Source: Sedimentibacter sp. (GTDB lineage Bacteria > Bacillota > Clostridia > Tissierellales > Sedimentibacteraceae). Taken from it: 39,211 bases of DNA. A model generated the notes under the pieces. It was given only the letters and a program-made list of their open reading frames with translations. It was not told where the DNA came from and did not search any database. Below, in pieces: positions 7,778-16,435 of the stretch; position 1 is the stretch's first letter; each line of letters starts with the position of its first letter. The DNA lies in the NCBI GenBank assembly GCA_018436705.1, contig JAHDLA010000017.1, positions 1 to 39,211 on the forward strand, read 5' to 3'. Made by a program: the position numbers and the translations under genes.

Positions 7778-8551
7778 ATGAAATTGGAATACAATCAGGA
7801 AATAGTAATAAGAAGACTTGTTATTAAGTCGTATCACATAACAGAGGTTGAAGCTAACGATAAATTTTTAATAAATAACAGAACTCTTGCTATTCAGAAC
7901 AATTACTTTAATAAGATAATTGATAATAATGAATATGTGGAGAAAATTGATGTTCATGTTATAAAACCAGGTGAGCATAATAGATTTGTCAATAGCATTA
8001 TGGATATTATCCCAATATCAACTAAAGTGCTTGGAGTGATAGGAGAAGGAATAACCCACACTTTAACAGGAGTGTATGTTATGATGACCGGCGCTGATAA
8101 AAATGGTGTACAAATGGCTGAATTTGGATCCTCAGAAGGTATTTTGAAAGAAAAATTATTTCTTGGAAAAGCAGGAACTCCTGGAGAGAACGATTATATA
8201 ATTCATGTTGATATAACATTTAAAGAAGGATTAATGTCAAACAGAATGTATCCAACGGAGGGACACAGGCTATGCGATTCTTTTATACAAGAAATAAGAA
8301 ATATATTAAAAAAAATACCTGCGCAAGAATTTAATGAAAAGTATGAATACTTCGACAAAATCAGGCCTGGTAAAAAGAGAGTAGCTATTGTCAAGCAAAT
8401 AGCAGGGCAGGGAACTATGTATGACAACCAGTTATTCAGCGATGAACCTTCAGGATTTGCCGGTGGGAAATCCATAATTGACATGAAAAATCTCCCTATT
8501 GTTCTTAGCCCTAATGAATATAGGGACGGAGCACTGAGAGCAATGGTATAA
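7778..8551 (+). CDS. prdD: Proline reductase cluster protein PrdD (PrdA large-part paralogue)
   Basis: About 257 residues. It is colinear with PrdA residues of about 180 to 424: both have VMMTGADKNGVQMAEFGSSE versus VMVTGVDEGGVQIGEFGSSE, then RPGKKRVAIVKQIAGQGTMY, then LPIVLSPNEYRDG versus LPVMMSPLEVLDG. It stops right where PrdA would be cleaved. The start is uncertain: GTG 7775, ATG 7778 or TTG 7784. AAGGGTGAT upstream best fits the TTG, while the ATG is the strongest codon; I list the ATG. The PrdA N-terminal linker region is missing. Its role is not established; it may be an accessory or assembly subunit partnering with PrdE. Neighbours on both sides are prd genes in the same direction. 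Confidence 0.88.
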   Translation: MKLEYNQEIVIRRLVIKSYHITEVEANDKFLINNRTLAIQNNYFNKIIDNNEYVEKIDVHVIKPGEHNRFVNSIMDIIPISTKVLGVIGEGITHTLTGVYVMMTGADKNGVQMAEFGSSEGILKEKLFLGKAGTPGENDYIIHVDITFKEGLMSNRMYPTEGHRLCDSFIQEIRNILKKIPAQEFNEKYEYFDKIRPGKKRVAIVKQIAGQGTMYDNQLFSDEPSGFAGGKSIIDMKNLPIVLSPNEYRDGALRAMV

Positions 8552-8563
8552 GGAGGTGTTTTT

Positions 8564-9034
8564 ATGGGTATAGGACCATCGACTAAAGAGACAACACTTC
8601 ATCATTTTAGAGATCCTTTACTGGAAATTGCTTCATCTGATGATGATTTAGATGTTGTAGGAGTAGTACTTGTGGGAACTCCGCAAGATAATGAGTATAA
8701 AAATTTTGTAGGTAAAAGAACTGCTGCGTGGCTGGAAGCAATGAGGGTTGATGGAGCTATTATATCCTGTGACGGATGGGGAAACAGTCATGTGGATTAT
8801 GCCAACACTATTGAAGAGATAGGGAAACGTAATATTCCTTTGGTAGGCATGGCATTTATAGGAACTCAGGCGCAATTTGTTGTTACAAATAAGTATATGG
8901 ATACTATTGTGGACATAAATAAGTCTGAAGAAGGAATAGAAACAGAAAATGTCGGAGAAAATAATGCAAGTAAGATTGATGCGAAAAAAGCTGTTGCATT
9001 GTTAAAACTAAAAATGCGGAGAGGGCGTAAGTAG
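8564..9034 (+). CDS. prdE: Proline reductase cluster protein PrdE (PrdA small-part paralogue)
   Basis: A 156-residue protein starting 12 bp after prdD behind AAGGAGGTG. It begins MGIGPSTKETTLHHFRDPLL, aligning with PrdA from its cleavage site onward (CIGPASKECSRHYWREPLV), and continues in register through VVGVVLVGTPQ, VDGAIISCDGWGNSHVDYAN, GKRNIPLVGMAFIGTQAQFV and NKSEEGIE. The pyruvoyl-forming Cys is replaced by the initiator Met or the following Gly, so PrdE should not carry a pyruvoyl group. PrdD plus PrdE is therefore a pre-split, non-self-cleaving relative of PrdA. The function is unknown; a scaffold or maturation role is inference. Confidence 0.88.
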   Translation: MGIGPSTKETTLHHFRDPLLEIASSDDDLDVVGVVLVGTPQDNEYKNFVGKRTAAWLEAMRVDGAIISCDGWGNSHVDYANTIEEIGKRNIPLVGMAFIGTQAQFVVTNKYMDTIVDINKSEEGIETENVGENNASKIDAKKAVALLKLKMRRGRK

Positions 9035-9101
9035 AAAATTAGCATACAAATCAACGTTAAAATTTTAACAATAATACAATTTAAGTGAGGGAGGTAATGC
9101 T

Positions 9102-10109
9102 ATGAAATTTTCTAGAAGTATAGTGGCTATAGATTCTCATACTATGGGAGAACCTACAAGAGTAATTGTAGGAGGTGTACCATCAATAAAAGGTGCAACT
9201 ATGCCGGAAAAGAAAAAATATTTAGAAGATCACATGGACTATATTAGAACATCTATTATGCACGAACCGAGAGGGCATAATGATATGTTCGGATCTATTA
9301 TTACACAGCCAACATCTGATAAAGCGGATATCGGTATCATCTTTATGGATGGGGGAGGATACCTGAATATGTGCGGTCATGGTTCCATAGGAGCTGCGAC
9401 GGTTGTTGTTGAAAACGGAATGGTTCCTATGGTTGAGCCTGTAACGGAAATAAATTTGGAAGCTCCGGCCGGCATAGTGAAAGCAAAAGTTTTCGTAGAA
9501 TGCGGTAAAGTAAAAGAAGTATCTATAACTAATGTACCGGCTTTTCTCTATATGAGAGATGTAAAAATAAACGTTCCTGAAATCGGAGAAATTATATTAG
9601 ATATTTCATTTGGAGGAAGCTTTTTTGCAATATTAAATGCAAAGCAGCTTGGTCTTGAGATTATACCTGCTAATGCAGATAAGTTGAAAAATATTGGAAT
9701 GGTTATTCGCGATGTCGTTAATAAGGAGATTAAGGTACAACATCCTACTCTTCCGCATATTAACACAGTTGACTTGGTGGAAATATATGACGAGCCGACT
9801 AATCCAGAAGCAACATATAAGAATGTGGTTGTGTTTGGTGACGGACAAGTGGATCGATCGCCATGCGGAACGGGAACATCAGCAAAAATGGCCACATTGT
9901 ATGCAAAAGGTGAGCTAAAGCTGGGTGAACCATTTGTGTATGAAAGCATAATAGGGACGTTGTTCAAAGGCAGAGTGCTAGAAACAACTAAAGTAGGGGA
10001 TCTGGATGCAATAGTTCCGGAAATTACAGGCAGTGCTTATATTACAGGATACAGTAACTACGTCATAGATGACAGTGACCCAGTAAGGCATGGATTTATG
10101 CTACAGTAA
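9102..10109 (+). CDS. prdF: Proline racemase PrdF
   Basis: A 335-residue cofactor-free racemase that converts L-proline to the D-proline used by PrdAB. Both catalytic thiols are present: Cys91 in YLNMCGHGSIGAAT and Cys255 in DRSPCGTGTSAKMA, each on one face of the substrate. With Cys at both places it is a racemase/epimerase and not a dehydratase (which has Thr at the second place). 4-Hydroxyproline epimerases also carry two Cys, but gene context favours proline. GGGAGGT lies before the ATG. The 67-bp gap from prdE contains a 14-bp AT-rich palindrome (GTTAAAATTTTAAC, 9055-9068) and no promoter I can support, so it is probably in the prd transcript. Confidence 0.93.
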   Translation: MKFSRSIVAIDSHTMGEPTRVIVGGVPSIKGATMPEKKKYLEDHMDYIRTSIMHEPRGHNDMFGSIITQPTSDKADIGIIFMDGGGYLNMCGHGSIGAATVVVENGMVPMVEPVTEINLEAPAGIVKAKVFVECGKVKEVSITNVPAFLYMRDVKINVPEIGEIILDISFGGSFFAILNAKQLGLEIIPANADKLKNIGMVIRDVVNKEIKVQHPTLPHINTVDLVEIYDEPTNPEATYKNVVVFGDGQVDRSPCGTGTSAKMATLYAKGELKLGEPFVYESIIGTLFKGRVLETTKVGDLDAIVPEITGSAYITGYSNYVIDDSDPVRHGFMLQ

Positions 10110-10164
10110 AGTATTTATTGTTAATTAAAATTAAAAAAACCAAAAAAATTATGGAGGATTGTTT

Positions 10165-11070
10165 ATGGTAAGTATATTACTCAGTGTCTTAGGACTGTTT
10201 ACATTAGCATTTTTAGTTGTATTTTTAAAAGACTTTTTTGCAAATAAGAATAATCTTGAGGAAGAAACAAACTGGTTGAAGTCAGGCATAATTGGGCTTA
10301 TAACAAATTTCTTTGACACTCTGGGAATAGGAAGTTTTGCTCCCACGACAGCTTTGCTGAGAACATTTAAACAAATAAAAGATAGAGTAATTCCGGGAAC
10401 TTTAAATGTTTCTTGTACAGTACCGGTTGTAATCGAAGCATTTGCGTTTATAACTGTAGTTAAGGTAGAACCGATAACTTTGACATCAATGCTGGTAGCT
10501 GCTGTACTGGGTTCGGTACTTGGTGCAGGATATGTCTCTAAGATGCCGGAAAAGAAAATACAGCTTATCATGGGAGTTGCATTGCTTGCAACAGCATTCT
10601 TGATGTTTGCTAAGCAGCTGGGATGGATTGCAGGATTAGGAACAGGAACAGAAATTGGACTTACAGGAGCCAAATTAATTGCAGCAGTAGTCGGCAACTT
10701 CATACTTGGCGCATTAATGACGGCAGGAATAGGACTTTATGCTCCGTGCATGGCTTTAGTTTATATACTTGGAATGTCTCCGGCTGTTGCTTTCCCTGTT
10801 ATGATGGGTTCTTGCGCATTCTTAATGCCAGTAGCTTCTATTAAGTTTGTAAAAGAAGGGGCTTACAACAGAAAGGTATCATTAGCAATTACTATAGGCG
10901 GTGTAATAGGTGTATTATTAGCTGTATTTGTATTCACTTCACTGCCATTGGATGTGTTAACTTGGCTTGTAATTGCAGTAGTAACATACACAGGTATAAC
11001 TTTGTTGAAAGCTTCAATGAAAGATGCAGCGAAAGAAGCTGCTGAAACAAACAATAAACCAATTCAATAA
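10165..11070 (+). CDS. TauE/SafE-family membrane protein
   Basis: A 301-residue integral membrane protein with about eight hydrophobic segments. The N-terminal helix is MVSILLSVLGLFTLAFLVVF, and repeated glycine-rich motifs such as GLITNFFDTLGIGSFAPTTA and GNFILGALMTAGIGLYAPCM reflect the two-fold internal repeat typical of the TauE/SafE (DUF81) exporter family. I chose the ATG at 10165, seven bases after GGAGG; a longer TTG frame starts inside that site. Family members export or import sulfite-type anions and related organic acids. Lying at the end of the prd gene series, 55 bp after prdF, it may move a substrate or product of proline metabolism, for example 5-aminovalerate, but that is inference. 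A large hairpin follows the stop. Confidence 0.78.
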   Translation: MVSILLSVLGLFTLAFLVVFLKDFFANKNNLEEETNWLKSGIIGLITNFFDTLGIGSFAPTTALLRTFKQIKDRVIPGTLNVSCTVPVVIEAFAFITVVKVEPITLTSMLVAAVLGSVLGAGYVSKMPEKKIQLIMGVALLATAFLMFAKQLGWIAGLGTGTEIGLTGAKLIAAVVGNFILGALMTAGIGLYAPCMALVYILGMSPAVAFPVMMGSCAFLMPVASIKFVKEGAYNRKVSLAITIGGVIGVLLAVFVFTSLPLDVLTWLVIAVVTYTGITLLKASMKDAAKEAAETNNKPIQ

Positions 11071-11083
11071 CTTTAATTGACAC

Positions 11084-11134
11084 AGTCGATAATTGGCAGG
11101 TTGAATTGAGCGGTCAGTTTGTCAATTATCGGCT
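11084..11134 (+). repeat. Long inverted repeat after the prd cluster
   Basis: AGTCGATAATTGGCA (11084-11098) pairs with 11120-11134 over 15 positions with two G-U pairs, closing a 21-nt loop. No T-tract follows, so it may be a 3'-end stabilising hairpin or weak terminator of the prd transcript. Confidence 0.55.
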
Positions 11135-11368
11135 AATACTCAAACTTTAATCAGCTTAAACATTCATACATTGGAGCAACTATTGATTATGCACAGTTTA
11201 CGCCTATAGAAACAATTATATTCGCGAAAAATGTGTTTAATCCGTTTTTTGCGAGTTACATATGCAATTTTGCACACTACGCCAATAATACACCTATTAT
11301 ACTAAAACTTGCTTTTAAAAAAGAATTACTCCTAGTGGTATGAAGATACATTTTTTTGATTCATTAAC
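11135..11368. other. Intergenic stretch without a recognised gene
   Basis: No coding potential or RNA family recognised. It holds an imperfect hairpin (TCGCGAAAAA ... TTTTTTGCGA around 11221-11254) and two loosely similar segments, ATTATGCACAGTTTACGCC and ATTTTGCACACTACGCC, which may be decayed repeat or element sequence. Confidence 0.4.
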
Positions 11369-11408
11369 AATAAACATATGCCGTGATAAGCACATGTTTA
11401 TTTTTTAT
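11369..11408. terminator. Bidirectional intrinsic terminator
   Basis: AATAAACATATGC (11369-11381) pairs with 11390-11402 with one G-U pair and an 8-nt loop, followed by a T tract on the plus strand and preceded by A/T on the other side. It lies between the plus-strand prd region and the end of the minus-strand SEC-C gene and may serve both. Confidence 0.7.
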
Positions 11409-11414
11409 TGGAAA

Positions 11415-11912
11415 TTATTTACCGCAGCATTTTTTATATTTTTTTCCGGAACCGCACGGGCACGGATCATTTCTTCCAATCTTAGTTTCTGCAATTACTT
11501 GCTTTGATCTGTTGAAGTCTTTTTTTATCTTTTTCCTTTTATCATCATCAAATATATTGCTCCACTCATTCATTCCATAAAGCCATTCCGCTTTTGCATC
11601 ATGCATATTCCACAAAAGCTTTTCCCAATCTAGCTCTGCTTTTAGCACCGACTCTTCTGTTAATGAATCTAAGTCAAGACTTTCCTTGAAGCTTGTGTTT
11701 GCACCGTCAAGAAATCCTATATATTCCATACTGGTCATATCATTATGTTTTGATAAATCAACTACTTTTCCCTCAATTACGGGGCTTTTAGACTCAAGTA
11801 TTTTTCTGTAGCATTCAGCTTCTTTAGCCATGTAATCCTTGAAAAAATTTTGGTATTCTTCCTGTGTTTTAATATTCTTTAAAGCTTCATTCCATTCTGT
11901 ATATAAACTCAT
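11415..11912 (-). CDS. SEC-C motif protein
   Basis: A 165-residue soluble protein. The C-terminus is a SEC-C zinc-binding motif, [20 protein letters not shown], like that at the end of SecA, with Cys-x-Cys and Cys-Cys ligands. The rest is an uncharacterised acidic helical domain without signal peptide or membrane segment. I chose the ATG at 11912 because GGAGG lies six bases before it; the open frame continues upstream to 11969 without a ribosome site. The gene stands alone between terminators. SEC-C proteins can bind ribosomes, SecB or other partners; no specific role can be given. Confidence 0.8.
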   Translation of the reverse strand: MSLYTEWNEALKNIKTQEEYQNFFKDYMAKEAECYRKILESKSPVIEGKVVDLSKHNDMTSMEYIGFLDGANTSFKESLDLDSLTEESVLKAELDWEKLLWNMHDAKAEWLYGMNEWSNIFDDDKRKKIKKDFNRSKQVIAETKIGRNDPCPCGSGKKYKKCCGK

Positions 11913-11974
11913 TTTTGCCTCCAAATAATTTACTATCGTTATTTTAACAGCAAAATAATAAAATATCAAGACAA

Positions 11975-12001
11975 AAAATGCCGCAGAATGTGCGGCATTT
12001 T
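11975..12001 (-). terminator. Intrinsic terminator of the glycosidase-domain gene
   Basis: AAAATGCCGCA (11975-11985) and TGCGGCATTTT (11991-12001) form a perfect 11-bp stem with a 5-nt loop. On the minus strand it is followed by a T run, placing it at the end of the large gene at 12097-14706 and before the SEC-C gene. Confidence 0.8.
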
Positions 12002-12096
12002 AGCTATTATTTTTGTTTGAGAAGATATCTTATTTTTACTGTTAAAAGGTCCTCTTGGTAGTCTATACTGATTTAACATACTAATGAAGGGAATTA

Positions 12097-14706
12097 TCAA
12101 TTTTTATATTTTAATCCATTGTTTGTTATTCCCAGTTCAAAGCTGTCATCATATGAAATGTAGCGTATATTATTTTCTATTATCGTATTTTCTTTGTCTC
12201 CTTTGTAAACGACAAATACCTGATTATTCTCAGAAGCAGATTCAAGTATTTCTTTTAAAAGCTTTACTTCCCGCTCATCGTGAATTGTATCAAGATCCGC
12301 ATTCATAGTAAGTACAAGTACTTTGTTTTCATAATTTACAAAACTCTTTATGTTGTTCCACATAGTTGTGTTGCTTGCGCTCATCGTTGCATTGGAAATT
12401 ATGCCGTCAAAATATATAATTTGACCCTGTCCGGACAGAATTTCTTTCTTATCAGGTGAAACAACCAGTTTTTCGGAGTAGTCGGATATTTTATCAGACT
12501 TCATGTGATCTACAAATTCAGTTTCTTCTTTCAAACCCAGCTGCTTATCCTTAGGCTCATACATGATTCTTAAATTATCGATGTATATTGTTCCTGTGTC
12601 TTTTCTGGTTTCATTTATTTCCGCAAGATAAACATTTTTCAGCGTTACAGGATATGCGGTTCCTTCAGGTATTTGTGCTTCTACCCATTTCCAACCTGTC
12701 CAGTCAACTTCATCTGCAAATGTGATTTTTATCTGATTGTTATAAACGTCTGTAATTCTTGTTCGAAGCCAATGGTCTTTACCATCTCCATAAACCCACA
12801 TACCAATTGCTTTAGGTTTGTCTTCAAGTTTAATTCCTTCGCCATCTTTGCCGAATTCCACGAATGCTATGCTTTGGTCAGTCATTTCGGTAAAGTCATA
12901 GTCAAGCTTTAATGATTTTGACCCTTCCTTGACAAAATCTTCGGAAATAGACATGTTTCCGGATGAATTATCAGGGTATAGTGTGAGCTCAAGGTTGTCA
13001 AGCTCTTCGAATCGGTTAAGAGTCTTGTATCTGTAACCAACTTTGACCTGTATATGTTTAAGCGCGCTTCCAAAGCTTGCTGTAATAGCACCAGTGTTGC
13101 TTACATCTCCGGCAGTAAAAATTCCGTTTTCAACCTTACCTACCCTGTTCCTGTAAGAATAAGAAATATATTCAGCAGGTATGTATGCAGAATTTCCATT
13201 ATCATCAATGCCGAGGATTTCTCCTATTTCGTAAGTATCTCCAAATCCAAGAACTACGGAATCATTGTTAAATTTTAATGCAACAGGTTGATCAAGGACA
13301 TTTATTTCAACCTGGCCTTCAGCATCTCCCGATAATGCCGTAATAATAACTTTTCCGGCTTTGGTGGGATAGAAAATATTGTTTTCTATGGTACCTGCAT
13401 TAGTTGGAGAAATGCTATACTTTACATCATTGTTATTTACTTCAATTTGTGTGTAGTATTCATTAAAAAATTTAAGATCTAATGATACTTCGGTATTATT
13501 AAAAACCATATTTTGATAAGGTGTTATTTCAATGCTGCCTACATTATCACTGTCAGGTGAATTATTAAATACGGCTACACCTGAGGCTATTTTTCTTTCT
13601 CTGCCGTCAGATGGAATGTTAACAACTGTAACATTTGAATTTCTTAAAAAGTCAACGCCCATGGTGGTAGATCCTCCGCCATCCATGTTAACAGCATTGT
13701 AGGCTCCCAATCCTAACATTATTTCCGCAAGTTCTGTCTGTTTAACTCCGACGTAATTTTTATTTCTACCGTCTATTGTTACCATAATCATTTCTGTGTT
13801 ATCCTTGCTGAAGCCTATTGCTGTCCTTGGGTGCGCTCCCAGTACCTCGTCGCTTATTTCGTTGACCATACCATCTTTAACGAGGTAGTTCAGTGCACCG
13901 AAGGCGAAGTCCACATTTTCAGGACTGAAATCAAGTTCTATATTTAAGGAAACCGGCTGCCCCGGCATAAAGGATTTAAGCATTTGTTCCATGACTACTG
14001 AGTTACAGCTTGCAATAACATAACCATCTTCGGGAACTACTGTTGAAACCTGATTCTTTCGAATCTCAGATACCATATTATCAATTACAATAACTTCAAC
14101 GATGTCTTTTTTTCCGTCGTATCCAGGAGACATTTTGTTCCAATCAGTTGTAAGAATTGTTGCAGCCCAGTCCAATGAAGATGTTTTGTTGAATGCTGTA
14201 ACATCAAATACGGTGCTGTCAGAACCATACAATGTGATTTTAGGATTCCATACGGATATATCCATGTTTTCGTTGTCCAAAAGTTTAGAAACTGTAGGAT
14301 ATCCATAGCTGTACGGCAGAGGAGAGGTTATCAGCTTTCCGTCCTTAATTAAGGGTCCGTAGGTATATGTAGGATCACCCATGTAGAAAAAGTCACCATT
14401 AACTGCCGCGGCCGCACCAGATGATTTAATCATACTGCTTAAAGGTGTGCGTGTTCCTACACCGTTTTCTGCTGTTATAGGTTTAATTTCTGTATATTCA
14501 TCTGTCAAATCAGTTCTTATGACATTTATATTCATCCAGCCTGCAGAAGTGTATCTTTCGATTTTTTCATATGTAATACCTGTTGAGAGCCTTGTTTGCT
14601 CTGACAAGTCAGATACTGTATACAGACTGCCGTAGGCGTATGAACTCAATAAAATTGCAAGAGCAGCAGAGAAAGCTGCTATTTTCCTAATAAACAAATA
14701 AATCAT
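12097..14706 (-). CDS. Exported phosphodiester glycosidase (NAGPA/DUF2233) domain protein
   Basis: About 869 residues, with an N-terminal signal peptide (FIRKIAAFSAALAILLSSYA, then YG). Roughly residues 60-400 form the phosphodiester glycosidase/NAGPA-like domain: AAAVNGDFFYMGDPTYTYGP, AHPRTAIGFSKDN, MVTIDGRNKNYVGV and NAVNMDGGGSTTMGVDF are its usual blocks. A Big-like beta domain (EITPYQNMVFNN onward), a carbohydrate-binding-like region near 580-740 and a C-terminal region resembling the tail of cell-surface phosphoesterases follow. It probably acts on sugar phosphodiesters in the envelope; the substrate is unknown. Start choice is open: a TATAAT at 14737-14732 lies just before the ATG at 14727, so translation must begin later, at ATG 14706 or at TTG 14697, which has AAAGGA at better spacing. 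It is monocistronic, with its own terminator. Confidence 0.8.
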   Translation of the reverse strand: MIYLFIRKIAAFSAALAILLSSYAYGSLYTVSDLSEQTRLSTGITYEKIERYTSAGWMNINVIRTDLTDEYTEIKPITAENGVGTRTPLSSMIKSSGAAAAVNGDFFYMGDPTYTYGPLIKDGKLITSPLPYSYGYPTVSKLLDNENMDISVWNPKITLYGSDSTVFDVTAFNKTSSLDWAATILTTDWNKMSPGYDGKKDIVEVIVIDNMVSEIRKNQVSTVVPEDGYVIASCNSVVMEQMLKSFMPGQPVSLNIELDFSPENVDFAFGALNYLVKDGMVNEISDEVLGAHPRTAIGFSKDNTEMIMVTIDGRNKNYVGVKQTELAEIMLGLGAYNAVNMDGGGSTTMGVDFLRNSNVTVVNIPSDGRERKIASGVAVFNNSPDSDNVGSIEITPYQNMVFNNTEVSLDLKFFNEYYTQIEVNNNDVKYSISPTNAGTIENNIFYPTKAGKVIITALSGDAEGQVEINVLDQPVALKFNNDSVVLGFGDTYEIGEILGIDDNGNSAYIPAEYISYSYRNRVGKVENGIFTAGDVSNTGAITASFGSALKHIQVKVGYRYKTLNRFEELDNLELTLYPDNSSGNMSISEDFVKEGSKSLKLDYDFTEMTDQSIAFVEFGKDGEGIKLEDKPKAIGMWVYGDGKDHWLRTRITDVYNNQIKITFADEVDWTGWKWVEAQIPEGTAYPVTLKNVYLAEINETRKDTGTIYIDNLRIMYEPKDKQLGLKEETEFVDHMKSDKISDYSEKLVVSPDKKEILSGQGQIIYFDGIISNATMSASNTTMWNNIKSFVNYENKVLVLTMNADLDTIHDEREVKLLKEILESASENNQVFVVYKGDKENTIIENNIRYISYDDSFELGITNNGLKYKN

Positions 14707-14904
14707 TCCTTTCTGCTTAATTTTCATACCCATTATAACACAAAAAAGGGACAACCATTATTAAATTACTATTAATAAGGTTGTAATTTTTAGTAATTGT
14801 GGATATGTTTATAACTAATTAGACGTATGTTATTATGCTTTGTTCCGCCTTTCATAATAAATAATTAAATAAATTTTATACAGCAAAAATTATCTAGACA
14901 TGTA

Positions 14905-14933
14905 TTGACAATAAGAAATCGATATGTTATGAT
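14905..14933 (+). promoter_or_regulatory. Sigma-A promoter of metK
   Basis: TTGACA (14905-14910), 17-bp spacer, TATGAT (14928-14933). Transcription would start near 14940, immediately upstream of the SAM riboswitch aptamer. Confidence 0.85.
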
Positions 14934-14947
14934 TATGCAAAATAAAT

Positions 14948-15060
14948 CCTTATCAAGAGCGGTGGAGGGACGAGGCCCAATGAAACCCGGCAGCCTGATT
15001 ATTCAAGGTGCTAATTCCCGCGGATTTCCGAAAGATGAGGCATAGTTACAGAGATATAGA
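14948..15060 (+). promoter_or_regulatory. SAM-I (S-box) riboswitch aptamer
   Basis: Canonical S-box core: CTTATCAAGAG, GGTGGAGGGA, GGCCCAATGAAACCCGGCAG, AAGGTGCTAATTCC and GATGAGG are all present in order. Helix P1 forms between CCTTATC (14948-14954) and GATGAGG (15034-15040). The 3' strand of P1 can instead pair with CCTCTTC at 15061-15067 to make an antiterminator. SAM binding therefore frees the terminator and stops metK transcription, a feedback loop on SAM synthesis. Confidence 0.95.
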
Positions 15061-15088
15061 CCTCTTCTGCGGAAGAGATTTTTTTTTG
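15061..15088 (+). terminator. Riboswitch-controlled intrinsic terminator
   Basis: CTCTTC (15062-15067) pairs with GAAGAG (15072-15077) around TGCG, followed by a run of T. Its 5' arm is the partner in the alternative antiterminator helix. Confidence 0.88.
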
Positions 15089-15184
15089 GCAAAACGAAAA
15101 AATGCATTGTTTTAAAATAATGCGTATAATTGAAATAAGTTTTGAAATTAAAAAAATGGATAGTACAAAGAAAGGAAATATAAT

Positions 15185-16363
15185 ATGAAGAAATGGTTAT
15201 TTACATCTGAATCGGTTACTGAAGGTCACCCAGATAAAATGTGTGATCAGATTTCAGACGCAATTTTGGATGCAATTTTAGAAAAAGATCCTTATGGAAG
15301 AGTTGCCTGTGAAACAATTACTAAAACAGGATTCGTTCTTGTAGCTGGAGAAATAAGCACTAACTGTTATATTGATATACCTAAGGTAGTTAGAGATACT
15401 ATAAAGAATATAGGTTATGACAACGCTGAATATGGTTTTGATTATAAGACATGTGCCGTGTTTACATCAATTGAAGAGCAGTCTCAGGATATAGCAATGG
15501 GCGTTGATGCTGCTGATGAATATAAAAAAGATGATAAGGATACAAATGATATGATTGGCGCAGGAGATCAAGGAATGATGTTTGGTTTTGCGTGCAATGA
15601 AACTCCAGAAATGATGCCTATGCCAATTTATCTTGCGCACAAGCTTTCGAGAAAATTGACTGAAGTAAGAAAAAACAAAACGATAAATTATTTGAGACCG
15701 GACGGTAAGACTCAAGTTACTGTTGAATACCAAGATAACAAACCTGTAAGAATAGATACAATTGTTATATCAACTCAACATAATCCGGATGTTGATAGGA
15801 AAACAATTGAAAAAGACTTAATTGACCAAGTAATTAAAACTACTGTCCCTGCTGAGTTACTTGATGATAAGACTAAGTATTTTATCAACCCTACCGGAAG
15901 ATTTGTAATAGGCGGACCTCAGGGAGACTCAGGATTAACAGGACGAAAAATCATAGTTGATACTTACGGCGGTTACTCAAGACATGGCGGAGGAGCATTT
16001 TCAGGAAAAGACTCCACAAAAGTTGACCGATCCGCAGCGTATGCAGCAAGATATATTGCTAAGAATATTGTTGCAGCCGGACTGGCAGAGAAATGTGAAG
16101 TTGAGCTTGCGTATGCCATAGGTGTTGCAAAACCGGTATCGATAATGGTTGATACTTTTGGAACCAATAAAATTGATGAAGAAAAGATTCAGCAAGCTGT
16201 TTCGGAAAACTTTGATTTAAGACCGGCAGCAATAATTGAATACTTTAATTTGAGAAGACCTATATACAAACAGATAGCTGCTTATGGGCATTTTGGAAGA
16301 GATGATTTAGATCTTCCTTGGGAAAAGACAGATAAAAAAGAAGTGCTGAAAAAATATTTATAA
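15185..16363 (+). CDS. metK: S-adenosylmethionine synthetase
   Basis: A 392-residue enzyme making SAM from methionine and ATP, of normal family length. Signature segments are visible: [20 protein letters not shown] near the N-terminus (ATP binding), [20 protein letters not shown] in the middle, and [20 protein letters not shown] (with [14 protein letters not shown]) in the C-terminal half. It starts at ATG 15185 behind AAAGGA. It is the sole gene under the SAM-I riboswitch upstream and is closed by its own terminator, so it is a monocistronic, SAM-repressed unit. Confidence 0.97.
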   Translation: MKKWLFTSESVTEGHPDKMCDQISDAILDAILEKDPYGRVACETITKTGFVLVAGEISTNCYIDIPKVVRDTIKNIGYDNAEYGFDYKTCAVFTSIEEQSQDIAMGVDAADEYKKDDKDTNDMIGAGDQGMMFGFACNETPEMMPMPIYLAHKLSRKLTEVRKNKTINYLRPDGKTQVTVEYQDNKPVRIDTIVISTQHNPDVDRKTIEKDLIDQVIKTTVPAELLDDKTKYFINPTGRFVIGGPQGDSGLTGRKIIVDTYGGYSRHGGGAFSGKDSTKVDRSAAYAARYIAKNIVAAGLAEKCEVELAYAIGVAKPVSIMVDTFGTNKIDEEKIQQAVSENFDLRPAAIIEYFNLRRPIYKQIAAYGHFGRDDLDLPWEKTDKKEVLKKYL

Positions 16364-16368
16364 TTTTG

Positions 16369-16403
16369 AAAAAAGAGTAGATAGTCACTATTTACTCTTT
16401 TTT
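16369..16403 (+). terminator. Intrinsic terminator of metK
   Basis: An A-rich left arm ending GAGTAGATAG pairs with CTATTTACTC and the following T run (16-bp stem, 3-nt loop, G-U pairs). A TATAAT at 16405-16410 just beyond may belong to the malQ promoter, without a convincing -35. Confidence 0.8.
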
Positions 16404-16435
16404 GTATAATATGCTTAAAAAACGAGGAGTATACA

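Noticed and set aside
11094..11110. Possible sigma-54 promoter TGGCAGGTTGAATTGA after the TauE gene
   Set aside because: The -12 GC is missing at the required position and no plus-strand gene follows.
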